Below are positions 6,710-8,035 of a DNA stretch of 8,035 nucleotides, piece after piece. This DNA comes from Bacteroidota bacterium (GTDB lineage Bacteria > Bacteroidota > Bacteroidia > Bacteroidales > JADFUO01), in the NCBI GenBank assembly GCA_030614305.1, contig JAUWKH010000067.1, forward strand, positions 1-8,035, read 5' to 3'. Positions within the stretch are counted from its first letter, which is position 1. Every line of letters starts with the position of its first letter. The notes under the pieces are model-generated. The model ran no database searches, was not told where the DNA came from, and was given only the letters and a program-made list of their open reading frames with translations. Both the position numbers and the translations under genes were made by a program.

Positions 6710-7159
6710 TGTCCGTCCATAAAGTCAGTGTTTAGTTCAGAATGTTCGAGTTCGTCCCGATAATTATCAGCGATTTTGTTAATACTATTAACTTTAGTTT
6801 TATAAAAAAACTCTTAATTTTCCACAAATTTAATCTTTATACTTATATATCCCAAAACTTTCTTTATTACTCTGTTTCGTGCTTTTTGTTTTTCCCTTCT
6901 TTGCAACCCACCAAGGATACTTTATATTTATATAACTAAATTATAAGATGGCATATATATTATATTGATGTCGTTTGGATTTATCTACTTTACTTTTTAT
7001 TAATATCATACTATTACTAAATTTAATTCAATTTGTAATTATTCTCTAACTCCAATTTAATGTGATTTGTGCTTAATTTATATGCCATAATATAATTTGG
7101 TAATTAAAAAATTTTATTACCTTTGCATCATCATTTAATCCCTTAAATATTTTTATATC
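6710..7159. other. AT-rich gene-free stretch, possible left end of an insertion element
   Basis: Across these 450 nt no convincing gene is found; the one 65-codon frame (6742-6939) looks like chance. The first 60 nt are less AT-rich (GTGTCCGTCCATAAAG at 6709-6724, a palindrome GATAATTATC at 6759-6768). The rest is strongly AT-rich. A 10-bp inverted pair, ATGGCATATA at 6948-6957 and TATATGCCAT at 7079-7088, is 121 nt apart. The stretch ends in the transposase promoter. No terminator with a T-run was found after the amidase gene. Confidence 0.45.
7096..7125 (+). promoter_or_regulatory. Near-consensus Bacteroidota promoter upstream of the transposase gene
   Basis: TTTG (7096-7099), an 18-nt spacer and TACCTTTG (7118-7125) match the TTTG / TAnnTTTG form used by the Bacteroidota primary sigma factor, and CAT follows directly. 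Transcription would start near 7132, giving a leader of about 28 nt to the ATG at 7160. This is the best promoter match in the window. Confidence 0.75.
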
Positions 7160-7612
7160 ATGAAAACTACAGATCAAAAACCAATATTTATAGAGGGAAT
7201 AAAAGGGAATAAATTCCCCGTTTCCAATGATAAAGAGGTTCGCAAACTAGCTATGTTATTTGAAGGCATCTGTACAATAGGTGTAAAAGAAGCCATTGAT
7301 AAATACGAATATACCGAACAGTGGTATTATAAATTGATGAAAGCATATAAAGAAAAAGGATTAGAGGGCTTACAAGATGGGCAAAAAGGACCTAAAACAA
7401 AGCTGGTACGTACCAATATAGTAAACAATCAGATTATCCGGTTACGGTTTTTGGATCCTATTGCTTCTATTGAAGTAATTACCCAAAAACTTTGTCAGGC
7501 AGGTCATAAGATTAGTGTAAGAAGTGTATGGCGTACCATAAAAGAATATGGGCTTCAAAAAAAAACTTTACAAGTTAAATCCGGAAAAAGAAAACAAAAA
7601 GAAGGAAATTGA
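7160..7612 (+). CDS. Transposase-like protein, N-terminal DNA-binding part (frame broken)
   Basis: A 150-aa reading frame. Residues about 27-75 form a helix-turn-helix of the kind found at the start of many transposases (KEAIDKYEYTEQWYYKLMKA, then EKGLEGLQDGQKGP). Residues about 84-131 look like a second, winged-helix unit (IEVITQKLCQAGHKISVRSVWRTIKEYG). After residue 131 the frame crosses a run of nine A (7557-7565), and the remaining tail (KKTLQVKSGKRKQKEGN) looks out of frame. In the +1 frame the sequence continues as FKKKLYKLNPEKENKKKEIE and stays open to the window end. The two parts are therefore probably one protein interrupted by a frameshift, programmed or mutational. The start at 7160 is supported by the promoter 35 nt upstream. 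I cannot name the IS family with confidence. Confidence 0.7.
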   Translation: MKTTDQKPIFIEGIKGNKFPVSNDKEVRKLAMLFEGICTIGVKEAIDKYEYTEQWYYKLMKAYKEKGLEGLQDGQKGPKTKLVRTNIVNNQIIRLRFLDPIASIEVITQKLCQAGHKISVRSVWRTIKEYGLQKKTLQVKSGKRKQKEGN

Positions 7613-8035
7613 AGTACAGGTTACCAAACGCGATAAAAAAAGGATAAAAATTGATTTGCAAAGTAATGAAAGGAATTTTAGGGAAAATTTATCCAATAAA
7701 GTGAGCAGTACATTAGTTGGCTTATGGTTTCTTGTAGCAGAACATTTACGTATTGGAAGCTGGGATTTGATCAAAGCATATACAGGAAGTCAGGATTATG
7801 ATATTGCTCCACGTATTGCAATGCAAATAACCAATGAAGCTGCAATTTGTAAAAATCGTGTAAGAAAAAAAAATTATATATCTCATCAAGGCTTTGAATT
7901 GTTAAACGGTTTGGGATTTTTAGTTAGCGACGAAGAAGTACATAATTTTTTAAACAAACATACTGTATCAGAAGCACAATCATTACAAGAATCATTATCG
8001 CTAATAAGGTCAAATAACGGACATTATAAAGGCGA
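7548..8035 (+). CDS. Transposase-like protein, downstream part in the +1 frame (3' end cut by window)
   Basis: This frame is open from an ATG at 7548 to the window edge (162 codons and two bases) and overlaps the end of the upstream frame by 65 nt. The product starts MGFKKKLYKLNPEKENKKKE and goes on with VSSTLVGLWFLVAEHL, DIAPRIAMQITNEAAICKN, GFELLNGLGFLVSDEEVHNF and a final NNGHYKG. The pattern resembles the middle part of a family of long Bacteroidota transposases in which the acidic catalytic residues come just after the last visible residues; this is from memory and uncertain. No DDE triad is in view. It is most likely expressed as a fusion with the upstream frame by slippage on the A9 run; separate initiation at the internal ATG is the alternative, and a dead copy the third. 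Confidence 0.6.
   Translation, partial: MGFKKKLYKLNPEKENKKKEIEVQVTKRDKKRIKIDLQSNERNFRENLSNKVSSTLVGLWFLVAEHLRIGSWDLIKAYTGSQDYDIAPRIAMQITNEAAICKNRVRKKNYISHQGFELLNGLGFLVSDEEVHNFLNKHTVSEAQSLQESLSLIRSNNGHYKG

Larger units (their letters stand above)
6710..8035 (+). mobile_element. Insertion-sequence-like element, partial (right end outside window)
   Basis: The transposase-like coding region from 7160 runs off the window edge, so the right terminal repeat cannot be seen. The left limit is unresolved between the amidase stop (6709) and the promoter (7096), so the start given is only the outer bound. No target-site duplication or terminal inverted repeat can be tested here. Support comes only from the HTH/winged-helix layout of the encoded protein and its own strong promoter. 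Confidence 0.45.

Noticed and set aside
6742..6939. 65-codon plus-strand frame in the AT-rich stretch
   Set aside because: Low-complexity hydrophobic, Phe/Ile/Tyr-rich translation of AT-rich DNA, with no promoter box or recognisable family. It begins in what may be an element end.
7557..7565. Classic -1 ribosomal frameshift site on the A run
   Set aside because: A -1 shift would lead to the third frame, not the long open frame downstream, which needs +1 (or -2). Transcript slippage or mutation fits better.
7568..7774. 68-codon minus-strand frame opposite the transposase
   Set aside because: It overlaps the frame transition of the transposase in antisense. The Ser/Leu/Phe-rich product is what antisense of a Lys/Glu-rich gene gives.

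Overview
The window is AT-rich, and several features point to the phylum Bacteroidota. These are a C-terminal type IX secretion (T9SS) sorting domain, DUF4296- and DUF5362-type proteins, lipoproteins with an acidic run after the lipid cysteine, starts lacking clear Shine-Dalgarno sequences, and promoters of the TTTG-spacer-TAnnTTTG form. No tRNA, rRNA or CRISPR array was seen. Genus cannot be given from the sequence.

Layout. (1) Positions 1-582, minus strand: the N-terminal SIS domain of a KpsF/GutQ/KdsD-type arabinose-5-phosphate isomerase (Kdo/LPS biosynthesis), cut by the window edge and apparently starting at TTG. (2) Positions 583-759: a divergent intergenic region with an 8-bp inverted repeat next to a promoter-like box. 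(3) Positions 760-3369, plus strand: recQ, then a small DUF4296-type lipoprotein 51 nt downstream. (4) Positions 3373-5293, minus strand: a small, probably surface-exposed lipoprotein, and upstream of it a secreted 465-aa protein built of ten regularly spaced Trp pairs (about 31-aa period) with a T9SS type A-like sorting domain. A hairpin terminator lies between them, and its loop overlaps the likely promoter of the lipoprotein gene. (5) Positions 5437-6709, plus strand: a likely two-gene operon of a DUF5362-type membrane protein and an N-acetylmuramoyl-L-alanine amidase with a C-terminal SH3b domain. (6) Positions 6710-8035: a very AT-rich 450-bp gene-free stretch, a near-consensus Bacteroidota promoter, and a transposase-like gene split over two frames at a run of nine A residues, running off the window edge.

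The left part is core chromosome: envelope sugar synthesis, DNA repair and small envelope lipoproteins. The middle is envelope and secretion related (T9SS cargo, peptidoglycan amidase). The right end is probably an insertion-sequence-like element. I do not see a defence system or other clearly new multi-gene system. The most unusual items are the A9 frame break in the transposase, the Trp-pair repeat protein, and the terminator/promoter overlap.
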